64,000 bases of DNA from Synechococcus sp. MVIR-18-1 (GCF_014279835.1 NZ_CP047942.1:806001-870000); one strand, 5' to 3'; positions 8,756-18,560 are shown, counted from the stretch's first letter. Translations and numbers: made by a program. The notes: generated by a model not told the origin, from the letters alone.

Positions 8756-9004
8756 TTAGATTTCGACCGAATCTTCTGCCCCTTCTTCGAGGTCAAGGCC
8801 GTGTCGTTTTTCTGAAATTTGACCCACGCTCATCACGGATTCAGCGAAAAGTTCCGGACTTTCGCCGATACATGTGATCCATTCCCGGAATTCTTGGGTC
8901 AACGCGTAGCTGTCTTCATAGCGCTCAGCGCTGTCTAGAGCTTTGATTCTGGTTGTTGCCCAGCAGGTGGCAACACTGACTCGTCGTTCAAGTGCTGCGT
9001 CCAT
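8756..9004 (-). CDS. Conserved hypothetical protein
   Basis: An 82-aa acidic, soluble protein beginning MDAALERRVSVATCW and ending in a strongly acidic tail (DLEEGAEDSVEI). The start is the ATG at 9004; a TTG at 9070 would extend it by 22 residues with no supporting features. It lies between the helicase gene (stop 9101) and the NTRC gene on the same strand. No domain was recognised. Confidence 0.6.
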   Translation of the reverse strand: MDAALERRVSVATCWATTRIKALDSAERYEDSYALTQEFREWITCIGESPELFAESVMSVGQISEKRHGLDLEEGAEDSVEI

Positions 9005-9100
9005 GACTGACTCCCAGATAGAGACCACATTGCCTGTTGGAGAGCCAACATCGTGTGTGATTTCGCACAACGTCGCATTTTTATTTCTACAGAGAAGTTT

Positions 9101-10429
9101 TCATTGATGCAAAAAATTGGGTAATTCCGGGGTTCTGAGTCGAATGACGGCACCGGCTCCATCGTTAACGGCTTCCAAAGGCAGGCTTGGACCTCTCCAT
9201 GCGCTGGACTGCAGCGGTTCATCGGAATCCGCTTCCTGTGGTTGGGCTTGAATCCGATAAGGCTCTGAAAGTGACCAACTGCGGGCGTAGCTCATCAGCA
9301 ACGGGTCTGCTGGAGCAAACACGTAGGACGGGTCTCTTGGCACCGTTTCAGTGGCTGCCCGCGTGCTGCACATCCGCACGGCGCGAGTGATGCCCTGCAC
9401 AAAGCGACTTCGGGTCACGACAGTGGTGAGGTAGGCGACAACGCGCAACCTTGGAGCGTCGAATCCTTCGGCACACATGTCGATGCTCACAAGCCAGTCG
9501 GCACCACCCTCTTGAAAGCTGCTGAGTCGTTCAGCTGCCTCTGGATCCTGCGAGTGCACGAGATCGACCCGATCGCCCTGTTCCCTCAACAGGGAGCTGA
9601 TCGATCGAGCGTGAGCAATGTCTTTGGCAATGACAAGACCGCCAGCGTTCGGGTGATGTTCACGCACCTGCTCCAGCTTCCGCCTGGCCCTGATCAAGAG
9701 TTGCTGCGCAATGCTGCTGCTATCGGAAAGATGGATTGCCCGGCGCAAATTGCGTGCTCTCCAACTTTCACGCACCTCTTCAGAGAGTGGCGACACATCG
9801 CGATCAAGCTTCCCTGCACGGCTGTGCTCCACCCAACCGTCTTGAAAGCGAAATTCCAGTGGTCGCACATCGCCCGCGGCAATGAGCTCTCGGGGTTCAA
9901 CGCAGAGGTCAGGGCTGATTTGTTCCACCAGCTGACCGCCTTCTTGGATCCGGATCCGTCTCGCGGCACAAAAGGCGAGATTGTCGGCTCGAAACGGTGT
10001 GCCGGTGAGTCCCAGCCTCAGTCGAGCCTGACTGCTGAGTTCTAAAAAGGTGCGTCCCCAAACGGGACCATCTGGCTCGTCAGGGTCGACGCCAAGGTGA
10101 TGCGCTTCGTCCGCAATCGCTAAAAGTTGATCACCAGCCCATGGCTCGAGCGCCCGTTTGAGCCCTTCGATCTGACTGGCTGCCCCTTGGTAGGTAACGA
10201 GCCAGCCATCGGCGTTTTGGATGGCTTGGCTCTGGATATGGGGGCTGGCTTCATTCCAGGGCTCGAGGCGTAGCCCTAGCCGTTCGGCTGATGTGCGCCA
10301 TTGGCTGAGGATCGATGTGCGGTGACACATCACCAAAAAGCGCTGCAACTTCCCCTCTTGTTGCATGGCCTGGAATCCGAGCAGAGCACCCAAGGTCTTG
10401 CCCGCACCAGGTCCCGCATGAATCAGCAC
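9101..10429 (-). CDS. Superfamily 2 DNA/RNA helicase (DEAD/DEAH type)
   Basis: The 442 residues from GTG 10429 carry the full set of SF2 helicase motifs: Walker A HAGPGAGKT, Walker B IADEAHH, motif III-like GLTGTPFRAD, a motif V region SIDMCAEGFDAPRLR and motif VI FVQGITRAVR. It resembles the ComF/UvrB-like DEAH ATPases of restriction and repair systems, but no nuclease or methylase partner is nearby. The frame stays open upstream to 10561 and encodes IQPRQWQQQLVQLL before Walker A, which looks like the family's Q-like motif, so the true N-terminus should lie there. That stretch has no ATG, GTG or TTG. The biological substrate is unknown. Confidence 0.85.
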   Translation of the reverse strand: MLIHAGPGAGKTLGALLGFQAMQQEGKLQRFLVMCHRTSILSQWRTSAERLGLRLEPWNEASPHIQSQAIQNADGWLVTYQGAASQIEGLKRALEPWAGDQLLAIADEAHHLGVDPDEPDGPVWGRTFLELSSQARLRLGLTGTPFRADNLAFCAARRIRIQEGGQLVEQISPDLCVEPRELIAAGDVRPLEFRFQDGWVEHSRAGKLDRDVSPLSEEVRESWRARNLRRAIHLSDSSSIAQQLLIRARRKLEQVREHHPNAGGLVIAKDIAHARSISSLLREQGDRVDLVHSQDPEAAERLSSFQEGGADWLVSIDMCAEGFDAPRLRVVAYLTTVVTRSRFVQGITRAVRMCSTRAATETVPRDPSYVFAPADPLLMSYARSWSLSEPYRIQAQPQEADSDEPLQSSAWRGPSLPLEAVNDGAGAVIRLRTPELPNFLHQ

Positions 10430-10658
10430 ATCACGCCCATGGCTTGCTTCTGGCTCCAGTCGTCTGCGCAGCAGCTGGACGAGTTGCTGTTGCCACTGAC
10501 GGGGTTGGATTTTGCCCCGCGGGACGTCTCCTGGGAGCTGAAACGAGGGACGTGCGATCGGTCAGCCGCGAAAGTTAGGTCTTTCTAACCATTCCATCCG
10601 TTGACGCCACCCTTAGCTTCCAGCCAACAGCTCTTGGGGTTTCCGGCCCTCTGCCGCT

Positions 10659-10835
10659 ATGGCCAATAGCCGTCCTCGTTACCCATCCAATCCTGATCAG
10701 CGCCAACAGCTGGAGCATTGCTGGCCCCTGGAATGTGACATCGATCCCTTGATCCTGAGGCTGCGTTGGTTGCAGCACCAGAGGCAATGGCCCCTGGTGC
10801 AGGCGGTTGAGCAGGAGCTCCTTCCGCTGTTTTGA
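10659..10835 (+). CDS. Small conserved hypothetical protein
   Basis: A 58-aa protein starting at ATG 10659: MANSRPRYPSNPDQRQQLEH, then a Trp/Leu-rich body ending VEQELLPLF. It is not hydrophobic enough for a membrane helix and lies alone on the plus strand between the helicase and the 196-aa hypothetical, both on the minus strand. Composition looks like a real protein, and the GC level matches neighbours. No family recognised. Confidence 0.55.
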   Translation: MANSRPRYPSNPDQRQQLEHCWPLECDIDPLILRLRWLQHQRQWPLVQAVEQELLPLF

Positions 10836-10854
10836 CCGGGGTCGAGACCCTGAA

Positions 10855-11445
10855 TTAAAGGGATTCGCTGTGGTTGCAGAGCAAGCGCTCTACTTCCATT
10901 AATCCTGCTTCTGCAGCGGTTTGGGCCCGTTGCTGATCGCCGCCGGCCGCACTGGTGAGCTGGGCGACGACTCGCTCCAACATGGCCGTTTTCTTGTCTT
11001 GGAGCATGGTCAGGATTTCGTCTTCGATCAGCTGTCGCACGGCGTTGCTGCGCAGGTGATCGTCTGAGGCTTCGTCAAAGGTTCCCTGGACGAGCTCCTG
11101 AATGAATAAACGGTGCACTTCGCTGCTGCGCAGGAAGCTTTCGGTGGCGTTGATCATTCCATCCACCAGGGTCCGATCCGGCTCGGCCTCTGTTTCGGAC
11201 TGTTTGTTTTGCAATTTGAATTCCCAATCCAGGTGGCGTCGTTGCCAGCCCGCGGCGTGCAGGCTGGGCATCACTGATTGAGAAAAGGTGTCTACGGACA
11301 TCTCGTAGATCCGTTCCGCGAGTCGCTCGCACCATTCCCGGCCGTGTTCGGCGAGAAGTTCTTCCATGGTGTGGCGATTGACGGCATGCCCGCCGTGATG
11401 GCTGTGGCAAACACCATCAGGACATTCGATTGCGGAGAGACCCAT
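10855..11445 (-). CDS. Conserved cyanobacterial hypothetical protein with N-terminal Cys/His cluster
   Basis: A 196-aa soluble protein. The N-terminus holds a Cys/His-rich segment (CPDGVCHSHHGGHAVNRH, residues 8-25) that could bind a metal. The rest is predicted mostly helical and acidic (VDTFSQSVMPSLHAAGWQ; FIQELVQGTFDEASDDHL; LIEDEILTMLQDKK). It is transcribed away from pntAA, with starts 120 bp apart. Function unknown. Confidence 0.75.
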   Translation of the reverse strand: MGLSAIECPDGVCHSHHGGHAVNRHTMEELLAEHGREWCERLAERIYEMSVDTFSQSVMPSLHAAGWQRRHLDWEFKLQNKQSETEAEPDRTLVDGMINATESFLRSSEVHRLFIQELVQGTFDEASDDHLRSNAVRQLIEDEILTMLQDKKTAMLERVVAQLTSAAGGDQQRAQTAAEAGLMEVERLLCNHSESL

Positions 11446-11565
11446 GCGCTTATAGACAGAATTCTCTAATTAGCCACAGCTGCTTCACTAAGTCAGCTTC
11501 TACAGAAAAGATGCGTTTCGGGAGCGACGACCTCGTAATCTCACCTGGGTGGCGGCACAACGAAC

Positions 11566-12705
11566 TTGCCCAGACTCCTTATCCCGATTGAAAGCGCAGC
11601 GGCTGAAACCCGTGTAGCGGCTTCACCCGAGACCCTTAAAAAATTCATTGCCCTCGGCTGCTCCGTAGCCGTCGAGCGTGGTGCCGGAGTGTCCTCCGGT
11701 TTTCTAGATGAGACGTACGCCAGTGCTGGAGCCGATTTGGTTGCTCCAGGAGAGGCTCAAGCCTGGGGTCAGGCCGACGTTTTGCTTTGTGTGCAAAGCC
11801 CTAGTCCGGCATCGCTCGGTCGTTTGCGACGGGGTGCTCTGGTGGTGGGGATGTTGTCCCCCTATGGCAATTCCGAGCTATCGGAAGCGTTGAAGGGCTG
11901 TGGTCTTTCCGCCATGGCCCTTGAGCTTCTGCCTCGTATCAGTCGTGCCCAGTCTGCTGATGTGCTTTCGTCCCAGGCCAACATCGCTGGCTACAAGGCC
12001 GTGCTGCTTGGTGCTGCGGCCTTGGATCGTTATTTCCCGATGCTGATGACGGCAGCAGGCACTGTGCAACCCGCCAGGGTTGTGGTGCTGGGTGCTGGTG
12101 TGGCCGGTCTTCAGGCGGTTGCAACCGCGCGCCGTTTGGGCGCAGTTGTCTACGTGAGCGACATTCGCCCTGCTGTTAAAGAGCAGGTGGAGTCGCTCGG
12201 AGCCCGTTTCATCGATCCTCCGGAGATGGAGGACAAGCCAGCCGAGTCGGGCGGTTACGCCAAGCAAGCCTCCGATGCATTTCTGGCCGCGCAGCGACAA
12301 CAGCTGTCCGACCAGCTCGCCCAGGCTGATGTGGCGATTTGTACAGCCCAAGTGCCAGGCAGGCGAGCCCCACGCTTGATCAGTGAGGACATGCTTGATC
12401 GCATGCGCCCCGGATCGGTGGTGGTGGACCTGGCCGTGGCACAAGGCGGAAACTGTGCCGATACCGTGCCGTCCCAAACCGTGAACCGCAAAGGCGTGAA
12501 GCTGATTGGTGCGAACGAACTCCCTTGCAGCGTCCCGAATCACGCCAGTTCGTTGTACGCCAGAAATCTTTTGGCCTTGCTGCAACCCACCCTTCAAGAC
12601 GGCCAGCTCACGCTCGACATCGAAGACGAGCTCATCGCTGGTTGTCTGATCGCTCATGACGGCAGCATTCGCCGTGGCGATGTTCTTACCCCTGGAGCTA
12701 ACTAA
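11566..12705 (+). CDS. pntAA: NAD(P) transhydrogenase subunit alpha, part 1 (NAD-binding)
   Basis: The 379-aa soluble dI domain binds NAD(H) in the proton-pumping transhydrogenase, which moves hydride between NADH and NADP in the cytoplasmic membrane. The N-terminus has ESAAAETRVAASPETLKKF, the middle a Rossmann site VVVLGAGVAGLQAVATARRLGA, and SVVVDLAVAQGGNC follows. The alpha subunit is split, as usual in cyanobacteria. The start is a TTG at 11566, immediately before PRLLIPIES; no ATG is near. The next gene starts directly after the stop, so pntAA, pntAB and pntB form one operon. Confidence 0.95.
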   Translation: MPRLLIPIESAAAETRVAASPETLKKFIALGCSVAVERGAGVSSGFLDETYASAGADLVAPGEAQAWGQADVLLCVQSPSPASLGRLRRGALVVGMLSPYGNSELSEALKGCGLSAMALELLPRISRAQSADVLSSQANIAGYKAVLLGAAALDRYFPMLMTAAGTVQPARVVVLGAGVAGLQAVATARRLGAVVYVSDIRPAVKEQVESLGARFIDPPEMEDKPAESGGYAKQASDAFLAAQRQQLSDQLAQADVAICTAQVPGRRAPRLISEDMLDRMRPGSVVVDLAVAQGGNCADTVPSQTVNRKGVKLIGANELPCSVPNHASSLYARNLLALLQPTLQDGQLTLDIEDELIAGCLIAHDGSIRRGDVLTPGAN

Positions 12706-13011
12706 ATGGATGCGAATTTCGTTGAATTTCTCTGGGTGCTGTTGTTAGGCAGCCTCTTAGGCCTTGAACTGATCGGCAAAGTCCCCCCCACATTGCATAC
12801 GCCGCTGATGAGTGGTGCGAATGCGATTTCGGGCATCACGGTGCTGGCCGCACTCACGGCAATTATTAAGGCGGATGGCAATCAGGCACTGTTGGTGCTC
12901 GGTTCGATCTCGCTTGGATTTGCTCTGTTCAATGTGATTGGCGGATTCCTCGTCACCGATCGAATGCTGGCCATGTTCAGCCGCAAGCCCGCCCGTAAGG
13001 AGAACCGCTGA
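12706..13011 (+). CDS. pntAB: NAD(P) transhydrogenase subunit alpha, part 2 (membrane)
   Basis: A 101-aa membrane protein that forms the N-terminal part of the transhydrogenase proton channel (dII). It has about three hydrophobic helices and the family's PLMSGANAISGITVLAAL segment. Its ATG directly follows the pntAA stop, and its last base overlaps the pntB start (TGATG). The length is normal for the split form. Confidence 0.93.
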   Translation: MDANFVEFLWVLLLGSLLGLELIGKVPPTLHTPLMSGANAISGITVLAALTAIIKADGNQALLVLGSISLGFALFNVIGGFLVTDRMLAMFSRKPARKENR

Positions 13012-14426
13012 TGTCTGATTTTTTTAAATACGCGATCGATCTGGTTGCAGTACTGCTGTTGGCCTTCGGCATCAAGGGGCTATCCAAGGTGCGTTCTGCC
13101 CGGGGTGCCAATCAGTTGGCAGCCGTGGCGATGGGTTTGGCGGTGATCGGACTGCTCGGAAGCTATCTCGGACAGCCCAGCCTTAATGCCCAGGCTTGGA
13201 CATGGATCCTTGCCGGTACGGCCGTTGGTGGTGTGCTCGGTGCGATCACTGCTCAGCGGGTGCCGATGACCTCCATGCCGGAGGTCGTGGCCTTGTTCAA
13301 CGGTTGTGGCGGTATGTCGTCGTTGCTTGTTGCCCTGGCAGCGGCTCTTTATCCAGCGGCGCTGGATGCCACCGGGATCGTGGCCGTGGTCTCGATTGTG
13401 ATCTCCGTGTTTGTGGGTTCGATCACCTTTACCGGTTCGATCGTGGCGATGGCCAAGCTCCAGGGCTGGCTGTCGACTCCGCCATGGATGCAGAGCAAGG
13501 CGCGCCATGTGGTGAACATTGCCTTGGCGGTGGTGTCGTTGATCGCTGCGGTCGAGATGATCCGCAACGGTGGAAGCGGCCTGTGGCTGCTGGTTGTGGC
13601 CTCCGCGCTCCTTGGAGTGGGCGTCACCCTGCCGATCGGCGGAGCCGACATGCCTGTGGTGATCTCCCTTCTGAATAGCTATTCCGGCGTGGCTGCTGCT
13701 GCTGCTGGTTTCGTTGTGGGCAGTCAGCTGCTGATCGTGGCTGGCGCCATGGTGGGCGCTGCCGGTTTGATCCTCACCCAGGTGATGTGCAAAGGCATGA
13801 ATCGCTCGCTGGTGTCGGTGCTGTTTGGCGGAGCGCTTGGCGCTTCATCCACCGCCTCTAGTGGTGGTGGCGAATACACCAACATCACCAGTTGCAGTGT
13901 TGAGGAGTGCGCCCTCACCCTTGAAGCGGCAGAACGGGTGATCATCGTTCCCGGCTATGGCCTCGCTGTGGCCCAAGCCCAGCACACGCTGCGGGAAGTG
14001 ACTCGCTCCCTCGAAGCCGCTGGAATTGAAGTGGCCTACGCCATTCATCCTGTGGCGGGCCGGATGCCCGGCCACATGAATGTGCTTCTTGCTGAGGCCG
14101 ATGTGCCCTACGAGCAGCTCAAGGAAATGGATGTCATCAACCCTGACTTTCCTGCCACTGATGTGGTGCTTGTTTTGGGTGCCAACGATGTGGTGAATCC
14201 CCAGGCCAAGACCGATCCCAATTCACCGCTCTATGGCATGCCTGTGCTGGATGTTCAGCAGGCTCGCACTGTGTTTGTGGTGAAGCGCGGCATGAGTGCT
14301 GGTTATTCGGGCATCAAAAATGACCTGTTTGAACTCGCCAACACCTCCATGGTGTTTGGCGATGCCAAAAAGGTGCTTGGCGATCTGCTGGGAGAGCTCA
14401 AGGAGTTAGGTGTCGGTAAGAAATAG
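13011..14426 (+). CDS. pntB: NAD(P) transhydrogenase subunit beta
   Basis: A 471-aa subunit with eight or nine membrane helices followed by the NADP-binding dIII domain. dIII features are visible: VIIVPGYGLAVAQAQHTLRE, the segment YAIHPVAGRMPGHMNVLLAEA, and VVLVLGANDVVNP near residue 375, with KRGMSAGYSGI later. It completes the transhydrogenase with pntAA and pntAB, and probably supplies NADPH when light-driven production is low. It overlaps pntAB by one base. Confidence 0.95.
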   Translation: MSDFFKYAIDLVAVLLLAFGIKGLSKVRSARGANQLAAVAMGLAVIGLLGSYLGQPSLNAQAWTWILAGTAVGGVLGAITAQRVPMTSMPEVVALFNGCGGMSSLLVALAAALYPAALDATGIVAVVSIVISVFVGSITFTGSIVAMAKLQGWLSTPPWMQSKARHVVNIALAVVSLIAAVEMIRNGGSGLWLLVVASALLGVGVTLPIGGADMPVVISLLNSYSGVAAAAAGFVVGSQLLIVAGAMVGAAGLILTQVMCKGMNRSLVSVLFGGALGASSTASSGGGEYTNITSCSVEECALTLEAAERVIIVPGYGLAVAQAQHTLREVTRSLEAAGIEVAYAIHPVAGRMPGHMNVLLAEADVPYEQLKEMDVINPDFPATDVVLVLGANDVVNPQAKTDPNSPLYGMPVLDVQQARTVFVVKRGMSAGYSGIKNDLFELANTSMVFGDAKKVLGDLLGELKELGVGKK

Positions 14427-14434
14427 ATTCGCCT

Positions 14435-15523
14435 GTGAGCTGGCCTGATCCACACCCAGACCCTCAGCTGCTCAAGCAACTGGGGGTTGCTCCATTTCAA
14501 CAGCGTCTTCCCTGGTGGGGAGGCGACCTTCAAACTTTGAGGGACACGCTCCGTCCCGTTGATTTGCCCATCGATCAAGGTCAACCCTTAGAGATTCAAG
14601 TGCCTGCCCTGAGCAGCGGTGCGGCGGGTTCTGGAGCCTTGCTCTCCTTCCTGGATTGTCCACCAGCTCCGAAGGCGTTGGTGGTTGTGTTACATGGGCT
14701 CGGAGGGTCGAGTCGTCGCGAAGGCGTGCGCAGGCTTGGTGTCGCCCTTGGATCAGCGGGTTATGCGGTGCTGCGCCTCAACATGCGCGGAGCTGATCCT
14801 GGCCGGCATCTGGCGGGTGGCACCTATGCAGCCCAGTGCAACAGCGACCTTCTTCCCGTGTTGTATCGGGCGCGACAGCTTTGCAGCACCCTGACCTCAA
14901 AAGGGACGCCACTGCCCTTGTTTGGAGCTGGGCTTTCCTTGGGGGGAACCATGCTTCTCAATGCATGCCTCTCAACATCAGCTGAACGCGTTGCCGCCGG
15001 ACTCGACCCAGCAGGTCTGCCCCTGGATGGATTGTTTTGTGCCAGCAGTCCCTTGGATTTGGCGGCCTGCAGTGCCTCGATTGAACGTCCCCGCAATCGT
15101 GTGTACCAGCGTTGGTTGCTGCAGCGCTTGGTGCGTCAGACGCTGGCCGATCCCTTTGGCGTGAGCGATTTGGATTTTGAGCGGATGAGTGGTGTTGAGC
15201 AACCACGCACGATTCGTGCTTTTGATAGCAGCGTGACAGCGCCTCGCTGGGGATTTGTAGACGTGGATGCTTACTACCGGGAGGCTTCACCGCTCCAGCA
15301 TTTGATCCAATCGCCCCAGCGTTTGCCTCCCACCCTGATGCTTCAGGCTCTGGATGATCCTTGGGTGCCTGCTTGCTCGGCCCTCGATCTTGGGGAGGCT
15401 GTTCCGACGGATGGGCCCATTCAATTGATCTTCACCCGCGAGGGTGGTCACAACGGTTTTCACGGACGAACCGGCTGTTGGGCCGATGCGCTTGCTGCGT
15501 CCTGGTTGCAAACGCTCAAGTGA
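14435..15523 (+). CDS. YheT-like alpha/beta hydrolase
   Basis: A 362-aa hydrolase of the YheT/ABHD1 group (esterase-like proteins acting on hydrophobic esters). Visible are PWWGGDLQTL near the start, the oxyanion motif VVLHGLGGSSRREGVRRL, LRLNMRGAD, the nucleophile GAGLSLGGTML and a late His in TREGGHNGFHG. The GTG at 14435 is the start; it lies 8 bp after pntB, so it may be read with the transhydrogenase operon. The last 8 bp overlap the convergent ferredoxin gene. Substrate unknown. Confidence 0.85.
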   Translation: MSWPDPHPDPQLLKQLGVAPFQQRLPWWGGDLQTLRDTLRPVDLPIDQGQPLEIQVPALSSGAAGSGALLSFLDCPPAPKALVVVLHGLGGSSRREGVRRLGVALGSAGYAVLRLNMRGADPGRHLAGGTYAAQCNSDLLPVLYRARQLCSTLTSKGTPLPLFGAGLSLGGTMLLNACLSTSAERVAAGLDPAGLPLDGLFCASSPLDLAACSASIERPRNRVYQRWLLQRLVRQTLADPFGVSDLDFERMSGVEQPRTIRAFDSSVTAPRWGFVDVDAYYREASPLQHLIQSPQRLPPTLMLQALDDPWVPACSALDLGEAVPTDGPIQLIFTREGGHNGFHGRTGCWADALAASWLQTLK

Positions 15524-15863
15524 ACGTGGTGGTTTTCAAGACCCACTCTTCAACCGGTTGGCCTTGGATGATGTGTTGCTGAAGAATGCTGCTGATGCGT
15601 TCTGGCGTGACACCTCCGTACCAGGTGCCATCGGGCCAGACCAACAGGATTGGACCTTGTTCGCAGATGCGTAAGCAATCGGCTTTGCTGCGCAGCACGA
15701 TGCCTTGAGCCCGGCTTGGATTCTCCAGGTCCAATTCACGCACCTGCCGCTTGAGAGCATCCCAGCTTGCGGCCCCGATGTCTGGATCACAGCACTTGGC
15801 TTTCGTTGCTGTGGCGCAGAGCAATAAGTGATGGCTAATCCGCTGGCTCATCTCCTGGCTCAT
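15516..15863 (-). CDS. Thioredoxin-like [2Fe-2S] ferredoxin
   Basis: A 115-aa protein of the thioredoxin-like ferredoxin family. The iron-sulfur ligands are probably the cysteines in [14 protein letters not shown] and in [11 protein letters not shown]; the C-terminal part [16 protein letters not shown] is characteristic. The ATG at 15863 overlaps the dxr stop in an ATGA junction, which argues for this start over longer ones. Coupling to dxr suggests a link to the isoprenoid (MEP) pathway, whose later enzymes need [Fe-S] electron donors; that link is inference. Confidence 0.85.
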   Translation of the reverse strand: MSQEMSQRISHHLLLCATATKAKCCDPDIGAASWDALKRQVRELDLENPSRAQGIVLRSKADCLRICEQGPILLVWPDGTWYGGVTPERISSILQQHIIQGQPVEEWVLKTTTFT

Positions 15864-17113
15864 GCGGCCATCGACGCGCTGCTGATGCGCGTCGTGCCGC
15901 GGTTCACTTGCTCGCGCACGGCCTGGCGTGCCCATTGATCCACCGCCAACACATCATCAAGACAAGGGTTGGCGGCGAGATCGGGTTTGTGTTGTTCACA
16001 GGCTCCCTCGATCATTTTGGGGATATCGAGAAAGTGAATCTTCTCCTCGAGGAATTGGGCAACGGCCTCTTCATTGGCCGCATTAAGCACGGCAGGCATG
16101 GTGCCGCCGGCCCGGCCTGCGGCGTAGGCCAGGTCCATGCAGGGATATTTGGCTGGATCCGGTGCGCGGAAACTCAATTGCCCCACTTCGGTGAGATCGA
16201 GCCGTCGCCACGGGGTCTCCAGCCTTGAAGGCCAACTCATGCAGTAGAGGATCGGCAACTTCATATCGGGCCAGCCGAGCTGGGCTAAAACCGATGAATC
16301 GGCAAGCTCCACCATCGAATGGATGATGCTTTGAGGATGAATCACGATCTCGATGTGGTCGTAATCCAGTCCAAACAGATAGTGAGCCTCAATCACCTCC
16401 AGCCCCTTATTCATCAGCGAGGCTGAATCCACGGTGATTTTTTTGCCCATGCTCCAGTTGGGATGGGAGGTGGCATCGGCCACCGTTGCCTTTTCGAGAT
16501 CAGCGGCTGACCAATCACGAAAGGCACCACCGGAGGCGGTGAGTTGAATGCGGCGCAGGCCAGGTGTTGGCACCCCAGTGGAGAGACGGGCGGTGTCGCT
16601 CCAAGGTGTTCCTTGCAGGCACTGAAAGATGGCGGAGTGTTCCGAGTCGGCAGGAAGCAGGCGGCTGCCGCTTTTCTTCAGCTCAGGCAGGACCACTGGA
16701 CCAGCGGCAATCAGGGTTTCCTTGTTGGCAACGGCCAGGTCTTTTCCCGCACGAATCGCTGCCAGGGTGGGCAGCAATCCGGCGCAGCCCACGATTCCGG
16801 TGACAACGAGATCAGCGGCATCCCAGGACGCCGCCACATCGAGGCCTTCAGGTCCACCCACCAATTGCGGCAAGGGTTCCGGGCGTGTATCGGCAGGCAG
16901 GGCCATCAGCCTGTCTTTGAGCTCAGCAAGCAGTGCTGGATCCGCTAGGGCGACCACATCAGGGCGATGCCTCTGGATTTGAGACACGAGCAGGCTGAGA
17001 TTGCGCCCAGCACTGAGCGCCACCACCCGAAATTGATCGGGGAAATCCTCAACGATCTCCAGGGTCTGCGTGCCAATGGAGCCAGTGGAGCCCAGAACGC
17101 TGATGGCTTTCAC
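15860..17113 (-). CDS. dxr: 1-deoxy-D-xylulose 5-phosphate reductoisomerase
   Basis: The 417-aa enzyme makes 2-C-methyl-D-erythritol 4-phosphate from DXP with NADPH, the second step of the MEP isoprenoid pathway that feeds carotenoid, phytol and quinone synthesis. The NADPH site [18 protein letters not shown] is at the start. Further signatures are [26 protein letters not shown], and [23 protein letters not shown] split across the metal and substrate site. Length is typical. The ferredoxin gene follows with an ATGA overlap. Confidence 0.97.
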   Translation of the reverse strand: MKAISVLGSTGSIGTQTLEIVEDFPDQFRVVALSAGRNLSLLVSQIQRHRPDVVALADPALLAELKDRLMALPADTRPEPLPQLVGGPEGLDVAASWDAADLVVTGIVGCAGLLPTLAAIRAGKDLAVANKETLIAAGPVVLPELKKSGSRLLPADSEHSAIFQCLQGTPWSDTARLSTGVPTPGLRRIQLTASGGAFRDWSAADLEKATVADATSHPNWSMGKKITVDSASLMNKGLEVIEAHYLFGLDYDHIEIVIHPQSIIHSMVELADSSVLAQLGWPDMKLPILYCMSWPSRLETPWRRLDLTEVGQLSFRAPDPAKYPCMDLAYAAGRAGGTMPAVLNAANEEAVAQFLEEKIHFLDIPKMIEGACEQHKPDLAANPCLDDVLAVDQWARQAVREQVNRGTTRISSASMAA

Positions 17114-17149
17114 AGGGATCCAGGCAATTGATCACAGTTTCCCACCCCA

Positions 17150-18535
17150 ATGCCTGCGCCTGGCAAACTTCGCAGCATTACGGATGAACTCAGGCTGATG
17201 GCGCTGAAGGAGCACTGGCGATCCGGATTGGGATTTGTGTTGGCCGCGGCTGGTAGCGCCGTGGGTTTAGGCAACCTCTGGGGCTTTGCCTATCGCGCCT
17301 CCCAGGGAGGTGGAGGTGCCTTCCTGCTGCTCTACGTGCTGATCGTGTTGTTGGTCTGCTTGCCTGTGTTGGTGGCGGAGATGGTGCTGGGCCGCAGTAC
17401 GGCCCAAAGCCCGTTGCTGGCTCCTGTTGCGGCGGCTGGAGACGCGTGGCGGCCGATGGGATGGCTGTTTTTGCTCGCCTCCTGCGGAATTTTGGCGTTC
17501 TATGCGGTGCTGATGGGCTGGACGGGTCACACCCTCGTTCATGCCCTATGGGTGGGGTTGCCAGACGATATGGAGACAGCTGAATCGCTGTTTGCATCGG
17601 TGAGCACTGGAAATAGTGCCCTACTGGGTCAGGGGGGCAGTCTTGCCTTAACCGCTGCGGTGGTGGCTTCTGGTGTGCAGGGCGGCATCGAGCGTCTCTC
17701 GCGTTGGGCTCTGCCTCTGCTGTTTGTGTTGTTGGTTGGCTTGGGGATTTGGGCGGCCATGTTGCCTGGAGCGATGGGCGGATACCAAACCTTTCTGTTG
17801 CGGTGGGATCCAGCGCAGCTGCTCAATCCCACCACGATTCGCAATGCCTTTACCCAGGCCTTTTTCTCCATCGGCACGGGGATCGGCTGCATCCTTGCCT
17901 ATGCGGCCTATTTGAAAAGCAGTGCGCGACTGCCCAGGGAAGCGATCGCAGTGGTTGGTTTGGATACGGCCGTCGGTCTCTTGGCTGGATTGATCACTTT
18001 CCCCGTGGTGATCAGCTTTGGACTGCAGGAAACGGTGAGCGAGTCCACTGTTGGGGCTTTGTTTTTAGCGATACCCACCGGACTTGCTTCCCTTGGCGCA
18101 GCAGGGCGCTTGGTGGCTGTGCTCTTTTTCTCATTGGCCTATCTCGCGGCGATTACCTCATCGGTTTCGCTGCTGGAAGTCCCCGTGGCTTCCTTGATGG
18201 ATCGCTTGGGCTGGTCCCGCAGGCGATCGGCATGGCTGATGGCGTTGCTGATCTTTATTGCCGGCCTTCCCGCTGCGATGTCGATTCCGGTGTTGGAGGT
18301 GATGGACTCGATTTTTGGCGGTGTGCTGCTGATTTTGGGAGGCCTTTTAATCGCCCTGCTGGTGGGTTGGGTGGCTCCGAAACGGTTCCGAGACGACCTC
18401 CAAGGATCGAAAACCTCAGCGGGCTTAATTCGCTTGATGCTCTTTTTCCTGCGCTGGGTGTCTCCTGTGGTGATCACTGCTGGGTTGTTAATCAGCGTTG
18501 TTGATTTATGGCGTCAATGGTTTCCAGCAGCTTGA
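17150..18535 (+). CDS. Sodium:neurotransmitter symporter (NSS) family transporter
   Basis: A 461-aa membrane protein with about 11-12 helices. The N-terminal signature of LeuT-like proteins is clear: WRSGLGFVLAAAGSAVGLGN followed by LWGFAYRASQGGGGAFLLLY (Na-binding and substrate region of helix 1). NSS carriers import amino acids or other small solutes with sodium. It is divergent from dxr (36 bp between starts). Substrate cannot be deduced. Confidence 0.9.
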   Translation: MPAPGKLRSITDELRLMALKEHWRSGLGFVLAAAGSAVGLGNLWGFAYRASQGGGGAFLLLYVLIVLLVCLPVLVAEMVLGRSTAQSPLLAPVAAAGDAWRPMGWLFLLASCGILAFYAVLMGWTGHTLVHALWVGLPDDMETAESLFASVSTGNSALLGQGGSLALTAAVVASGVQGGIERLSRWALPLLFVLLVGLGIWAAMLPGAMGGYQTFLLRWDPAQLLNPTTIRNAFTQAFFSIGTGIGCILAYAAYLKSSARLPREAIAVVGLDTAVGLLAGLITFPVVISFGLQETVSESTVGALFLAIPTGLASLGAAGRLVAVLFFSLAYLAAITSSVSLLEVPVASLMDRLGWSRRRSAWLMALLIFIAGLPAAMSIPVLEVMDSIFGGVLLILGGLLIALLVGWVAPKRFRDDLQGSKTSAGLIRLMLFFLRWVSPVVITAGLLISVVDLWRQWFPAA

Positions 18536-18560
18536 TTGCTCACAGCATGCGGCGTAGTTT

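Noticed and set aside
11878-12657. 259-aa minus-strand frame opposite pntAA
   Set aside because: Complete overlap with the transhydrogenase gene, which is certain; His- and Arg-rich translation typical of a shadow frame.
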